Part shown: positions 21,232 through 31,979 of the stretch, piece by piece
Layout of the letters: every line of letters starts with the position of its first letter
Position numbering within the stretch: position 1 is the stretch's first letter
Assembly: GCA_026391415.1 (NCBI GenBank)
Contig: JAPLEL010000028.1
Span: forward strand, 1-32,948
DNA length: 32,948 nucleotides
Origin: Bacteroidota bacterium
GTDB lineage: Bacteria > Bacteroidota > Bacteroidia > Chitinophagales > Chitinophagaceae
Reading direction: 5' to 3'
The notes under the pieces: model-generated
The model's input: only the letters and a program-made list of their open reading frames with translations
Database searches by the model: none
What the model was told of the DNA's origin: nothing
Program-made: the position numbers and the translations under genes

Positions 21232-23997
21232 CTAAAGAGTAACAGTAACTACTATTTTTTTATGAAAAACAAAATCACCTTTTTGAACCACTACTCTTAC
21301 AAAAGTTTCTCCCACAGACTTTGAAACAATTTCTCCATTTAAGGCAACTTCCATTATACCTGTATTTTCAGATTCAAAATTCAATTTAGCATCTTCAAGT
21401 AATATTTTTTTACCATAATTACTCAACCCATTAAAAAGTATTTTTTTCTTATCGCCAAGTTTTAGCTGAATGTTTTTTTCGGGAAAAACAATATCCGATA
21501 ATATCTCTTTATATGCATTGTTACTGTAGTTTTTTGCAGACGCTTCATCTTTATTAAATTGCAAAACATCTACTGTAAAATTTGATCCGCCAATTGGATT
21601 TTTTATTCTTATAAACTTTGCCTGAAATGGCTTTAGAGCATAGCTTTGCGGCATTGGCATTTTAATTCCAGGAATTATTTTACTAGCGCCATTGTAAGCC
21701 AATGACCAGTTAGATTTATCTGTTGAAATCCATATTTCAAATGGATATGATTTTAATTGTTGATTAGTAAACCCTATAGAAATATTACCAACTGTTGCAA
21801 CTTGATTTAATTCATATTCAATAAATTCTCCCGCCTTTATTTTTGGTGCAATAATTCTATGATTAGCAAAACTTTCATCCCAACTACTATATTCATGTAA
21901 TGAATTTCTTAGAATTTGAATTGGCTTTTCTCTGAAATAAATTAAATAGTTCGATGACGTATACCCAGGAACAGCTACTTTAATTGAAACGCTATTGTTA
22001 TTATTTTTTTCAATTAAAATATTGGCATTTTTTTCGTTGAATATTGCAGTGATTTGAGAGATACTAGGCTGAACCCCATCAATGGTATAAGTAAACTGTC
22101 GTTCATCAAAATTGGCAATTGGTTTTCCTTCAATTTTAATACCCGATACAGTTGCTTCTTTTTTTGAATTTATTTTCCAATCATCTAAGTTGGTATATGG
22201 TAATTTTTGCAATTGAATCGCATCTCCATCATGGAGTGGCACGAACACAATTGCTAGTTTGAGTTGCTTTTCTGTATTGGTATGAATAGATAATTTTTTT
22301 GCTCCAAAAGTCCAGTCTTGCTTGTATTTTACTGGTTTTGTATATACTAATGGCTCTGTACCCATCACCGTAAACCTTGCATCCTTAGGGGCTGTAGCCA
22401 TATATACCAATAGTTTTTCATTGGCCCTGTACAATATGGCTGAGCGTCCGTCTGGGGCAATTTCAATTCCTGCTTCAGTATGCATAAACCAATAAGAATC
22501 TAAGGGTTTACCATCTAAAGAATTGATTTCGTCTTGTAATAATATTTTTCTTCTATGATCAAAAAGCTTTAGCCCTCTTTTGGCAGATTTTGATAAATTA
22601 ATATAATCTGGTTGCATATCAACTACTGCATAAGATTCCTGATTAGAACTTCCTTGAGAAATAATGGGGCAATTTTCCCATCCCAATTGATCAATTCCAG
22701 AACCAGGATTGATGATATTACAATTGTGTCCTTCAGCTCTTAATTTATAATATCTTCTAGGCTGTTCATTGTAGTCTGGAATCGCATAATCTTCTAAGCC
22801 CAAATCAACCGCCCATTGTTGGCCCAATGCAGATAAAAAAAACGTACCTGTATTGGTATGTCGGTGATAGAAATTTGCTTGGTGATAATTATCAGTTCCT
22901 TTTAGTGCAGTAAAAATTGCATACTCATCATTCCAGGCACTTCTCATAACAGCTAGTTCAGCACTTTTAAATTGCTTCTCTAGCGGAATAAATGCGTAAC
23001 GATTTGCCTCAGTTTTAAATTTTTCTGGATTGTACCATAGTAATTGATGGATCTTCCCACTATAATCTGGATTTTCTCCACTAGCGATATAGGCATCATT
23101 CTCTAGTGCAAACTGGCTTATATCTGCTCGATTAAACTTGTTTGCTATCCAAAAGAACTGTCCTAAATTATAATAGGTTCCATTGGTATAGCAGTCACTA
23201 TATTTTACTGCAATTCCTTTTTTGGGAATGGTAATATGCATCATAAAATCTCCATAACCCACAATTCCAGGATCATTAGATAAACCAAATCCATCATTAA
23301 AAGCAATATCTAATGAAGACAAACCAGATATCATTATTAAACTACTCCAATTCATATAATGCGGCCCTTCTGGCGTTACGCCATCTGGCTGATACCAAGT
23401 AAGGTTGATGGTATTGATGGCCACTTCTAATACTTTTTTTGCTAATGCTGGCGCTTCATCTGCTATTGCTATGGCTCCAACAATAGCCCCAGCATTTAAG
23501 CAATGATTCATATTGTGAAAATTGGTTTTGTCTGGATCTTGCAAATATGCTTCTAACCCTTGTTGTAGCATTGCCAATAATTGATTGCGTTGCTGAACCG
23601 ATAAATAATCATGCAGCCAATCGTATGTGCAGCCTAAAAAACAAATGGATTTTCCATAATGGTGCGGCCCTTTTTTAATTTTTGCTGCTAAGTCTAATGA
23701 CAAAGCAGAATCTACAGCAGCTCGAATTAAATTAGTATCTCCAGTTAACTGAAAGCGTAATGCAATTGCATCCATTGTTGTTTCGGAAGATAATTGTTTC
23801 AACCAGTCTTGCATCTGAAGGTCTGATTTCAATCTTTTTCTGATAGGCTCAAAATCTTCCACCAAAACCCTTGGATGTGATTTTTTAAGCGCCAACATAT
23901 CCACTTTTCTATTGGGTGGAACAAATGCTTTCTGAGCAATTAGCAAAGCATTTGGCATTACTATTATAAATAAAATAAATATTATACTTTTTTTCAT
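21232..23997 (-). CDS. Heparinase II/III-like polysaccharide lyase with C-terminal discoidin-like and bacterial Ig-like regions
   Basis: Signal peptide; alpha-toroid region (NHCLNAGAIVGAIAIADE, WYQPDGVTPEGPHYMNW); HQANFYHRHTNTGTFFLSALGQQWAVDLGLEDY...RAEGHNCNII resembles heparinase II/III; then EFIEYELNQVATVGNISIGF...FEIWISTDKSNW (F5/8C-like) and a terminal BIG2-like segment. Confidence 0.78.
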   Translation of the reverse strand: MKKSIIFILFIIVMPNALLIAQKAFVPPNRKVDMLALKKSHPRVLVEDFEPIRKRLKSDLQMQDWLKQLSSETTMDAIALRFQLTGDTNLIRAAVDSALSLDLAAKIKKGPHHYGKSICFLGCTYDWLHDYLSVQQRNQLLAMLQQGLEAYLQDPDKTNFHNMNHCLNAGAIVGAIAIADEAPALAKKVLEVAINTINLTWYQPDGVTPEGPHYMNWSSLIMISGLSSLDIAFNDGFGLSNDPGIVGYGDFMMHITIPKKGIAVKYSDCYTNGTYYNLGQFFWIANKFNRADISQFALENDAYIASGENPDYSGKIHQLLWYNPEKFKTEANRYAFIPLEKQFKSAELAVMRSAWNDEYAIFTALKGTDNYHQANFYHRHTNTGTFFLSALGQQWAVDLGLEDYAIPDYNEQPRRYYKLRAEGHNCNIINPGSGIDQLGWENCPIISQGSSNQESYAVVDMQPDYINLSKSAKRGLKLFDHRRKILLQDEINSLDGKPLDSYWFMHTEAGIEIAPDGRSAILYRANEKLLVYMATAPKDARFTVMGTEPLVYTKPVKYKQDWTFGAKKLSIHTNTEKQLKLAIVFVPLHDGDAIQLQKLPYTNLDDWKINSKKEATVSGIKIEGKPIANFDERQFTYTIDGVQPSISQITAIFNEKNANILIEKNNNNSVSIKVAVPGYTSSNYLIYFREKPIQILRNSLHEYSSWDESFANHRIIAPKIKAGEFIEYELNQVATVGNISIGFTNQQLKSYPFEIWISTDKSNWSLAYNGASKIIPGIKMPMPQSYALKPFQAKFIRIKNPIGGSNFTVDVLQFNKDEASAKNYSNNAYKEILSDIVFPEKNIQLKLGDKKKILFNGLSNYGKKILLEDAKLNFESENTGIMEVALNGEIVSKSVGETFVRVVVQKGDFVFHKKIVVTVTL

Positions 23998-24040
23998 TTA
24001 CCTATTTTTTTACAGTATAAAAACTGTTTATATATATTTT

Positions 24041-26185
24041 TTAGTAATTTTTATTTGATTTCTGTTTAGTCTTATTTATAAAATAATTAAAGTTTTTTAA
24101 ATTTTCTGGAATTGGAATTACCGGTTTATTTGCTTGCTGTTTAACACTCAAAGTATTTAAAAAAACAGGGATGCTATTGTCTTTAATAAAACGATTATTA
24201 CTAGCATTTACTAAACTATCTGCATTCAATAAATCACTCTGAGTTTTAAAATAATTTGAATGATTTAATGGAATTGTAAAACTTCCTATTAAATTGCTTT
24301 TAAATGAATTAGTATTTACGTAAACCCTTTCTTCTAATAAGAAATTTTTCAATTCAGGATAATTCATTAAATGTATCTCTGAAAAAGGGTGTTTATTTTT
24401 ATCATTTTCTATCCATGATTTTAAAAAATAGTCTTGGTACCTTTTTTTGCCCCAAGTAGAGAAATGAAAACTCAATTCAAAAGTTTCAGAACAGTCAATG
24501 AAAATATTATTTACTATGTTAATATACGAACTTGTATTGCCTAATATGGCTGCATTTCGTGCACCTTTGTTTCCTATTTTATAAAAAATATTGTCAGTGA
24601 TTGTCCAACCACCAGTGGCTTCATCGGCATAGATTGCATAAACACCATCTCCAATTTGTCCTATATCATGAAAATAATTTTCTTTAATGATATGCCCCCT
24701 CATTTGTTGATTTTTTCCTAAGAATCCATATATCGCACCAAAATCTCTAAACTCTTCTAATACATCATGAATTTCATTCTTTTCAATAATATGGTTATTC
24801 CCAGATATGGTAATTGCGCCATGTGGTGCATCATAAATATGATTCTGACTTACTATATTCCCAACACCATATAAAGCAATTGCTGGTGCGTATACTCTAT
24901 TATAAAAAGCCCAATCAGATATAGAACAATTAACAACTCGATTGTTTGAAGGAATTAAGCTATCTGGGTTTCCACCATTTAACGTAATTGCTGCACCACC
25001 AATAGCATGTATGATACAGTTTTGTACGCTATTGTTTTTACCATTTATTGATATAGCACTCGAACCAAAATTTTTAAAACTACAATTCGAAAAAATAGTA
25101 TTACTTCCATTTGAAATACTAATAGCCTTCCCTCTGCCTAGTTCAAATTGTATATTTTTAAATTGAATATTATTTGTATTTGAAATTGCAATCAAATCAT
25201 TGGGGTTGTACGAAATTTGTATACAATCAGTTGAAGTATTAAAATTATCTGGTGGATATAAATATAATTTTTCTTGTTCTCGATCAATATAATACTCCCC
25301 AGGAATATCTATCTCTTCCAGCAAATTACAAGCAAAAAAGAACGTGTTTTTATTTGTCAAATCATACTTTTCATTATAGGCCAATGATATCGTATGATTT
25401 AAAGTGTCTAATTTTAAAAGTTTATTAAACGACCAAGCCCAGTCTCTAGAAAAAATACCATCTAACCAAATTTCTTTAGCACTACTCCATTTAAATGTAT
25501 GAGGATCTGTACATTCAAAAATTCCTTTTTGGCTACTGTCTGTTGCATTACCCGTTTTCTCTAATGGCAAATCAATGGCTAATCCAGGGTTGATAATTTT
25601 TTTTATTGGTATAACTGATTGTCTATTTTTCAATTCAGTTCTGTTAACCTGATTTGGGTAACGTGCAAGCGTCATTCGTTCTCCATTATAAAACAGTTGC
25701 GCTGGAGCAATTCCAGCAGTTCTACCAAAGCCAATGCAATTGAGTGTACCCAGATGGTTAATCCCTGCTGCTTTTAGGTCGTATTCTAGGATTTCCTTTT
25801 GTGCCTGCTTATCAATAATTCTTTCAATTATTGTTTGATTTGTTAATGGTTTAAAATGTAAGTTATTTAGTGTTATTCCTCCAGATATCACCACCTTCCC
25901 TTCTCCACGAATAAGATGTAGTTGTAAGGAGTTAGTTATTGGATAATCACCTTCTTTTAAAATAATAAAAAGCGTATCAAATAGATTAGTACTATTCAAA
26001 TGCTTATCAAATGCGTCCTGTACTTTTTTTACCCAATTAGCATCATTAGAAGAAATCAACAATTGATTCAATGAGTTCTGCATTTTTTCCGCTGATTGCT
26101 TTTGATGAACAACTACATTTTGTTGCGATTGCGCATTTGCAAAAATGCCAATAACAAATAAAAATAGACTTACAATATATTTCAT
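24041..26185 (-). CDS. Secreted right-handed parallel beta-helix protein, putative carbohydrate-active enzyme (GH141-like N-terminus)
   Basis: Signal peptide; ISGGITLNNLHF...AQLFYNGERMTLARYPNQ followed by repeated beta-helix coils (NNIQFKNIQFELG, NTIFSNCSFKNFGSSAISING, NNSVQNCIIHAIGGAAITLNGG, NHIIEKNEIHDV). Confidence 0.72.
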   Translation of the reverse strand: MKYIVSLFLFVIGIFANAQSQQNVVVHQKQSAEKMQNSLNQLLISSNDANWVKKVQDAFDKHLNSTNLFDTLFIILKEGDYPITNSLQLHLIRGEGKVVISGGITLNNLHFKPLTNQTIIERIIDKQAQKEILEYDLKAAGINHLGTLNCIGFGRTAGIAPAQLFYNGERMTLARYPNQVNRTELKNRQSVIPIKKIINPGLAIDLPLEKTGNATDSSQKGIFECTDPHTFKWSSAKEIWLDGIFSRDWAWSFNKLLKLDTLNHTISLAYNEKYDLTNKNTFFFACNLLEEIDIPGEYYIDREQEKLYLYPPDNFNTSTDCIQISYNPNDLIAISNTNNIQFKNIQFELGRGKAISISNGSNTIFSNCSFKNFGSSAISINGKNNSVQNCIIHAIGGAAITLNGGNPDSLIPSNNRVVNCSISDWAFYNRVYAPAIALYGVGNIVSQNHIYDAPHGAITISGNNHIIEKNEIHDVLEEFRDFGAIYGFLGKNQQMRGHIIKENYFHDIGQIGDGVYAIYADEATGGWTITDNIFYKIGNKGARNAAILGNTSSYINIVNNIFIDCSETFELSFHFSTWGKKRYQDYFLKSWIENDKNKHPFSEIHLMNYPELKNFLLEERVYVNTNSFKSNLIGSFTIPLNHSNYFKTQSDLLNADSLVNASNNRFIKDNSIPVFLNTLSVKQQANKPVIPIPENLKNFNYFINKTKQKSNKNY

Positions 26186-26193
26186 TCATCTAA

Positions 26194-26913
26194 TTAAAAA
26201 ACCGTACTATTTATGGGTGCCTGAATAGCAATTGCAGGTGTTCCTCCTAAAATCCCTCTTACTAAAATGGTATAATTCAAGTTTGGCAAAATGGTTATTT
26301 TAGACGAAGACACTTTAACCGTTGATGTGCCAGTTGCAAAAACTTGAATGCCATAATTTGTACAGCTATCCACTACCACAAAAGACGAAGAAGATCCATA
26401 AGCGGCATTCGATACAACAACATTACTAGTTGGCGTAGTTTGATAATCATTTCTTATGGCAAAATCAACATTTGAACCTACTGATTGCGCTAAATTCACC
26501 AGTCTAATTCTTGACTTTCCTGGAGGTGGATCAGTTAAATCATCTTGCGTAAACAAGGTTAAAGGCGCTGCTGCAGTTCCATATAAAAACATAGAATACG
26601 AATTCTTAGCTGTAAGTTTTATAGGGCTAGTAATAAGTAAAGCGAGTGTTGATGAATTCTTAAATGCAGCGGCACTATAATTGGGAGATACCACCATATA
26701 GTTTGGCGTATTGGCATATGCCAAACCCGTCATTGTAATTCTTTGTGTATCTAAATAAAAATGAACTGGTGTAGAAGTTGCAGTTGCTAAAGCATTAACC
26801 ACCATTATATTTGAAGTGGGCAGTGCAATTGGCGTATCAGTTTTTTCACAACTAGAAAAACAAATAGCAATTATAGGAAGTATATATTTTTTAAATTTCG
26901 ATACAATTTTCAT
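26194..26913 (-). CDS. DUF4397-domain lipoprotein in the PUL
   Basis: Lipobox-like ICFSSC; tandem DUF4397-like segments (IMVVNALATATSTPVHFYLD..., SRIRLVNLAQSVGSNVDFAI). Confidence 0.72.
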   Translation of the reverse strand: MKIVSKFKKYILPIIAICFSSCEKTDTPIALPTSNIMVVNALATATSTPVHFYLDTQRITMTGLAYANTPNYMVVSPNYSAAAFKNSSTLALLITSPIKLTAKNSYSMFLYGTAAAPLTLFTQDDLTDPPPGKSRIRLVNLAQSVGSNVDFAIRNDYQTTPTSNVVVSNAAYGSSSSFVVVDSCTNYGIQVFATGTSTVKVSSSKITILPNLNYTILVRGILGGTPAIAIQAPINSTVF

Positions 26914-26987
26914 CTGATTATTTTTTATTTATTTAAAACATCAACAGCAATTATTAATTAAAAACTATTATTGCAATTTTATAATGA

Positions 26988-28589
26988 TTAGTAACCTTCA
27001 TTTTGATTCCAATTATTTGCTAGCACGTCTGCAGGTGGCACTGGAAATAAATAATGCCTTTCAGCAACATTTGTAGCAGCCACTTGTGAACTAGCAGCTT
27101 GCACTTTTTGTACTAAATTACCCCAGCGCATTAAATCAAATCGTCTAGAATTTTCCGTTAATAATTCAATGGCTCTTTCAGTAGAGATGGCACTTAAAAA
27201 AGCATCTTTTGTTAAACTGCCTTGTGCATAATCAGGTAAGCATTTTGGCAAACCAACAACTGTATTTAGTTTATTGGTTGCAGGTCTTGCCCTATAACGA
27301 ATAGCATTGAGGATATCGTATCCATTTTGGTTGGGAAACAAAGAGATTGGTAATGCTGCATTTTTTACTCCTGGACCATTGTTTACTTCATTATCAGCTT
27401 CTGCATATATCAACAAAATATCGTCGAATCTGATAAGCGGAAAATTGGTAGAAAAATTATTGAAAAACTGACCAAGTGCAGGCGACAATTTTTGATACTT
27501 TGATAAGCCATAAGTATTGCTATTAGTTGTGGCAATAATTGTTTTTGTCCAGTTACTACTTCCATAAGAATAGTTCGCAACATTCCAAGCAACCCTTGTG
27601 TCATTTAAATCTAGGGTATTTGCAAATTCACTATTTGTTCTAGCTTGGCAGTTCCCACCACCAGAAGCTGCTGCACCACCACTACTAAATGCACCAAAGA
27701 AATAAGGAAACTGAGAGCCTTTGTCGGGATATTCAAATTGAACATCCCATATCACTTCTTGATCAGGAACGTTAGTAGATAAGTTCTTAAATATTTGGCT
27801 GTAATCGGGGTTTAATGAATAGGTTCCTAAATTGATTACCTCTAATGCTTTTGCACTTGCAAGCCCAAAATATTTAGGATCCCCTTTTACTAACTTCCCT
27901 TGTGATGTTCTATGCCATCCAGCCATTGTAATATACACTTGTGCCATCAAGCCTTTTACAGCTCCTGCTGTAAATCTTCCGCCGCCATTGGCTACATTCG
28001 ATAATTTGTTATCAGCAAAATTTAAATCGTTTAAAATAGTAGCATAAATTGAATCCGAAGAAACCCTTGGCGCAACCAATACTGTTTCTGTTGTTGGTTC
28101 TAACCTAAGCGGCAAATCACCATACATTCTAACCAAATAAAAATAATAGAATGCACGAAGCGATCGCATCTCTGCTAAATTTGAATTTACCCAGCTTGCA
28201 TTTGCCGGCGTATTCAATTTATTTAAAGCGGCAATGACTGTATTTGTATTATTTACGCCACGCCATAAAAAGGTCCAAAATGTAGTCCAAATAGCATCAG
28301 ATGCTGTAATTTGAAAAGACATGGTAAAACCAGGAAAACCGGTTGGCGGTGATACTTGGGGATGCACCAAATCATCGCCAGTAGACATATAGTTAACCAA
28401 ATTGTAACTAAACAAATTTACTTCTTGCAATACATTGTATGCGCCATACATAGCAGTAGTTGCCTCTGCTTGATTTCCTGGATAAGTATCACCTGTTAAG
28501 AATGATTTTGTATTTTCAGTTAATACTTTTTGACAGCCCGAAAAAAAGACTAAGCTTAGTAATATAAATAATTTATAAGAATTTTTCAT
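26988..28589 (-). CDS. SusD/RagB-family nutrient-binding outer membrane lipoprotein
   Basis: Lipobox FFSGCQK; SLRAFYYFYLVRMYGDLPL, VKGLMAQVYITMAGW, FPLIRFDDILLIYAEADNE, TERAIELLTENSRRFDLMRWG, C-terminal YLFPVPPADVLANNWNQNEGY. Confidence 0.95.
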   Translation of the reverse strand: MKNSYKLFILLSLVFFSGCQKVLTENTKSFLTGDTYPGNQAEATTAMYGAYNVLQEVNLFSYNLVNYMSTGDDLVHPQVSPPTGFPGFTMSFQITASDAIWTTFWTFLWRGVNNTNTVIAALNKLNTPANASWVNSNLAEMRSLRAFYYFYLVRMYGDLPLRLEPTTETVLVAPRVSSDSIYATILNDLNFADNKLSNVANGGGRFTAGAVKGLMAQVYITMAGWHRTSQGKLVKGDPKYFGLASAKALEVINLGTYSLNPDYSQIFKNLSTNVPDQEVIWDVQFEYPDKGSQFPYFFGAFSSGGAAASGGGNCQARTNSEFANTLDLNDTRVAWNVANYSYGSSNWTKTIIATTNSNTYGLSKYQKLSPALGQFFNNFSTNFPLIRFDDILLIYAEADNEVNNGPGVKNAALPISLFPNQNGYDILNAIRYRARPATNKLNTVVGLPKCLPDYAQGSLTKDAFLSAISTERAIELLTENSRRFDLMRWGNLVQKVQAASSQVAATNVAERHYLFPVPPADVLANNWNQNEGY

Positions 28590-28601
28590 GGTAGTTAATT
28601 T

Positions 28602-31600
28602 TTATAATCCTAAATTAATTCCGAACGTAAATACTTTAGCACGAGGATAAGCACCCATATCGGCACCTGGTGTTACAATTGAATTGAAATAAGAAACTTC
28701 AGGATCATACCCAGAATAATTTGTAAAAGTTAACAGATTAGATGCGCTAAAATATAGTCTTAGATTTTTAATAGAAGCACGCTTTGTAAGAACAGGAGGA
28801 ACAGTATATCCAATTAACAAAGTTTTTAATTTTATATACGAACCGTCTTCAACTTGATACGAAGAATTGATATCATACTCTGTATTTGTTGTACCCCATT
28901 TAGGCAATGCAGCATTAATATTATCAGGCGTCCATGAATCCATAATTGAGGCAAGACCTGATCTATATGACTGTGGTCTTGTCAATACACTTTTTAAAGA
29001 ATTTAAAATTTTATTGCCATAAGAATAAGTAAATAGTAAGCTTAACTCAAATGACTTATATCTAAACTCATTATTTAACCCTCCAAAAAACAGTGGATTA
29101 CCATTGCCAAGGGCTGTCATATCATTTTGATCAATCTTGCCATCAGGAACTCCATTAGCACCACTTATATCTACATATCTTTTTGAACCCAACACAGAAG
29201 CACCTGCAATTTGAGCGCCGTTTATTAATTCTTCTTGTGTTTTAAATTGACCCGCATATTTGTATCCATACATTTGACCAAGCGGATCTCCCACTTTAAC
29301 AAGATATTGACCTACAACCCTTCTTCCTAAAATACCTGTAGCAAAGAATGTTTGGTTATCATTTAAAGACAATACTTTACTTCTATTAAATGCAATATTA
29401 AAACTAGAATTCCATTTTAATTTTCCAACTAAATTGGCTGAATTTAAACTTAGTTCAAAACCTTTCACTTCAATATCTCCTACATTTCTATATACAGAAG
29501 TGTACCCAGAATATAATGAAATTGGTGAGTTTAATAATAAGTCTCTACTTTTTTTGTAATACACATCTGCTGTAATGGAAAGCCTGTCTTTAAACAAACC
29601 CAAATCAACACCAATATCACTTTGAATAGTTGTTTCCCATTTAAGTTTTATATTTCCTAATTGAGAAGGTGCAACACCCACCATCAATTGCTCATTGGCA
29701 ATTGGATTATAGGCTTGGTATTTTGTATAAGTAGAATAAGGAGCAATCGATTGGTTACCCGTCATACCCCAACTTGTACGAATTTTTAAATTGGAAATAA
29801 ATTTAACGGAAGACATGAATTTTTCTTCCGATACTTTCCAAGCAAAAGCTGCTGATGGAAACGTACTCCACTTTTGTACTTGGAATTTAGAACTTCCATC
29901 AGACCTAACACTAGCAGTAAATAAATATTTATCCATTAGTGTATAATTCACCCTACCTAATAAACTCTCCAAGCCTTGATTAATATAATTCGATGTTGGC
30001 GGAATATATCCTGCACCCAATCCAATATTATTATAGCCCAAACTTTGAATAGAAAAATTACTTGCGCCTTCTGTGGCACTATTTGTAACATTATTTTGTG
30101 CAGAAAAACCTGCCACAACATTTAATACATGTTTTTTATTAAATGCTTTATTGTAGGTTACAGTATTTTCATTTAACCAATCTGTAATATTATTTGAACT
30201 AATTCTGGCTACCCCATTTAAGGTTCTACCTGGTGCACTTGTACTTGGATAAAACTGATTATTGCCATTTTGTTGGTATTTACCACTAGCACTAAGTTTA
30301 ACTGTTAATCCTTTGGCAATAGTAATTTGTAAATAGGTATTAAAATTTGCAACAAAATCTGCATAATTTAATTTTGGAAGCGTTAATTCTTTTATAGGAT
30401 TGTTTACATTATTGGTACCTAAATCTCCAATCAAACTTTGATCAAGCAAATCAGCCAAATTAGCATTTGGTACAATTGGTCTGGCTTGTAAAATTGCATA
30501 TGCAATGCCTGTTTCACCATTTAAAGATGGACCATTGGTATTACTTTTAGACAAGTATATTGTTGTTCCACTAGTTATAAATTTATTGATTGTAGCAATG
30601 GCATTTATACGGCCAGTAATTCTATTGAAATCAGTTCCTACAGCTATTCCATCTTGACCTGTATAAGAAACAGAACCTGATAATTTTAAATCTTTAGTTC
30701 CAACAGCAAATGATAAATTATGGTTTTGTAAAATAGCTTTCTTATACACTAAATCCTGCCAATTGATTGAGGTAGAATCTTTATAAGTAGCCCAATTTGC
30801 ATACAATTGATCGGTACCAGAACCAGAAGGGCTTGATAATAAAAGATGTTGTGAAAAAGCATATTGTGTTGCATCAAGCACATCCAGCTTTTTTACTATT
30901 TGCTGACTACTAATATAGTTATCATAATTAATTGTAAACTTACCTGTTTCACCTTTTTTAGTAGTAATTATTACTACGCCATTTGCACCTCTCGAACCAT
31001 AAATAGCTGTTGCAGATGCGTCTTTTAATACTTCAATATTTGCAATATCGCCTGGATTAATATTTAAGTTAGACCCGCCAAATTGAGGAAATCCATCAAT
31101 CACATACAAGGGCTCATTACTGGCAGAAATAGAAGACCCACCTCTAACACTCAAGCTAGAAGCAGCACCCGGCGCACCATCTGTAGATACAACTTGCACT
31201 CCAGATAGTCTACCCTGTACTGCACCATTCAATGAAAGATCAACACTTTTTTCAATGTCTTCAGCTTTAATACTCGCTACAGAACCTGTCAAATCTCTAC
31301 GCTTAACTGATCCATATCCAACTATTACAACATCGTTTAAACTTGAAACAATTTCTTTTAAAGTTATATTGATTTGACTTTTGTTTGCTACAGGCATTTC
31401 TTGATCTGTATAACCAACATAACTAAAAACTAATACACCTTTACTATTAGGCAAACTGATGGTAAAGATTCCATTCGCATCAGTTTTAGTAATCAGTTGT
31501 CCGCCCTTTAATTTTACAGTGGCACCAATTAAAGGTTGCCCTTCTTCATTTAATACTTTACCAGTTACAATGAATGGAGGAGGCAGTGATTCAATCACCT

Positions 31601-31979
31601 GATTTAATTCTACTACTACAGGCTTTTCTTTTACCACAATTATTTTACTTATAATTTCATAAGTAAGATCTTGTTTTTCAAAAATCATTTGTAGCGCTTG
31701 CTCAACAGTAATGTTCTTAGCAATAATATCAACCGGTTTGGCTTGTTGATTTAGCATAGATATATCATATACTAAATCATATCCACTTTGATTTTTAATG
31801 GATTTCAACACCTTTTCAAGTGGCGCCTTCTTCTCTGCCAATCTAATCTGGCCAAGTCCGGTAGCACTTACTTGCAAACTAGCAGCAAGCAGCATAATAG
31901 ACAATAGTTTCATAATTAGTTTTAAATTAATAGAGAATGTTGGATATGGCAACATTTTGCCATTAGCAATCGAATGCAT
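28602..31979 (-). CDS. SusC/RagA-family TonB-linked outer membrane protein with N-terminal STN signalling domain
   Basis: STN region (LEKVLKSIKNQSGYDLVYDISMLNQQ...ITVEQALQMIF), CarboxypepD_reg (GKVLNEEGQPLIGATVKLKG), plug (ALNDVVIVGYGSVKRRDLTGSVASIKAEDIEKS), SusC motifs (GGSSISASNEPLYVIDG, ILKDASATAIYGSRGANGVVIITTKKG-like). Confidence 0.96.
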   Translation of the reverse strand: MHSIANGKMLPYPTFSINLKLIMKLLSIMLLAASLQVSATGLGQIRLAEKKAPLEKVLKSIKNQSGYDLVYDISMLNQQAKPVDIIAKNITVEQALQMIFEKQDLTYEIISKIIVVKEKPVVVELNQVIESLPPPFIVTGKVLNEEGQPLIGATVKLKGGQLITKTDANGIFTISLPNSKGVLVFSYVGYTDQEMPVANKSQINITLKEIVSSLNDVVIVGYGSVKRRDLTGSVASIKAEDIEKSVDLSLNGAVQGRLSGVQVVSTDGAPGAASSLSVRGGSSISASNEPLYVIDGFPQFGGSNLNINPGDIANIEVLKDASATAIYGSRGANGVVIITTKKGETGKFTINYDNYISSQQIVKKLDVLDATQYAFSQHLLLSSPSGSGTDQLYANWATYKDSTSINWQDLVYKKAILQNHNLSFAVGTKDLKLSGSVSYTGQDGIAVGTDFNRITGRINAIATINKFITSGTTIYLSKSNTNGPSLNGETGIAYAILQARPIVPNANLADLLDQSLIGDLGTNNVNNPIKELTLPKLNYADFVANFNTYLQITIAKGLTVKLSASGKYQQNGNNQFYPSTSAPGRTLNGVARISSNNITDWLNENTVTYNKAFNKKHVLNVVAGFSAQNNVTNSATEGASNFSIQSLGYNNIGLGAGYIPPTSNYINQGLESLLGRVNYTLMDKYLFTASVRSDGSSKFQVQKWSTFPSAAFAWKVSEEKFMSSVKFISNLKIRTSWGMTGNQSIAPYSTYTKYQAYNPIANEQLMVGVAPSQLGNIKLKWETTIQSDIGVDLGLFKDRLSITADVYYKKSRDLLLNSPISLYSGYTSVYRNVGDIEVKGFELSLNSANLVGKLKWNSSFNIAFNRSKVLSLNDNQTFFATGILGRRVVGQYLVKVGDPLGQMYGYKYAGQFKTQEELINGAQIAGASVLGSKRYVDISGANGVPDGKIDQNDMTALGNGNPLFFGGLNNEFRYKSFELSLLFTYSYGNKILNSLKSVLTRPQSYRSGLASIMDSWTPDNINAALPKWGTTNTEYDINSSYQVEDGSYIKLKTLLIGYTVPPVLTKRASIKNLRLYFSASNLLTFTNYSGYDPEVSYFNSIVTPGADMGAYPRAKVFTFGINLGL

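Noticed and set aside
24012-24027. Small hairpin ACAGT-ATAAAA-ACTGT between the beta-helix and lyase genes
   Set aside because: Only a 5-bp AT-rich stem with no proper T-tract on the operon (minus) strand; does not support a terminator.
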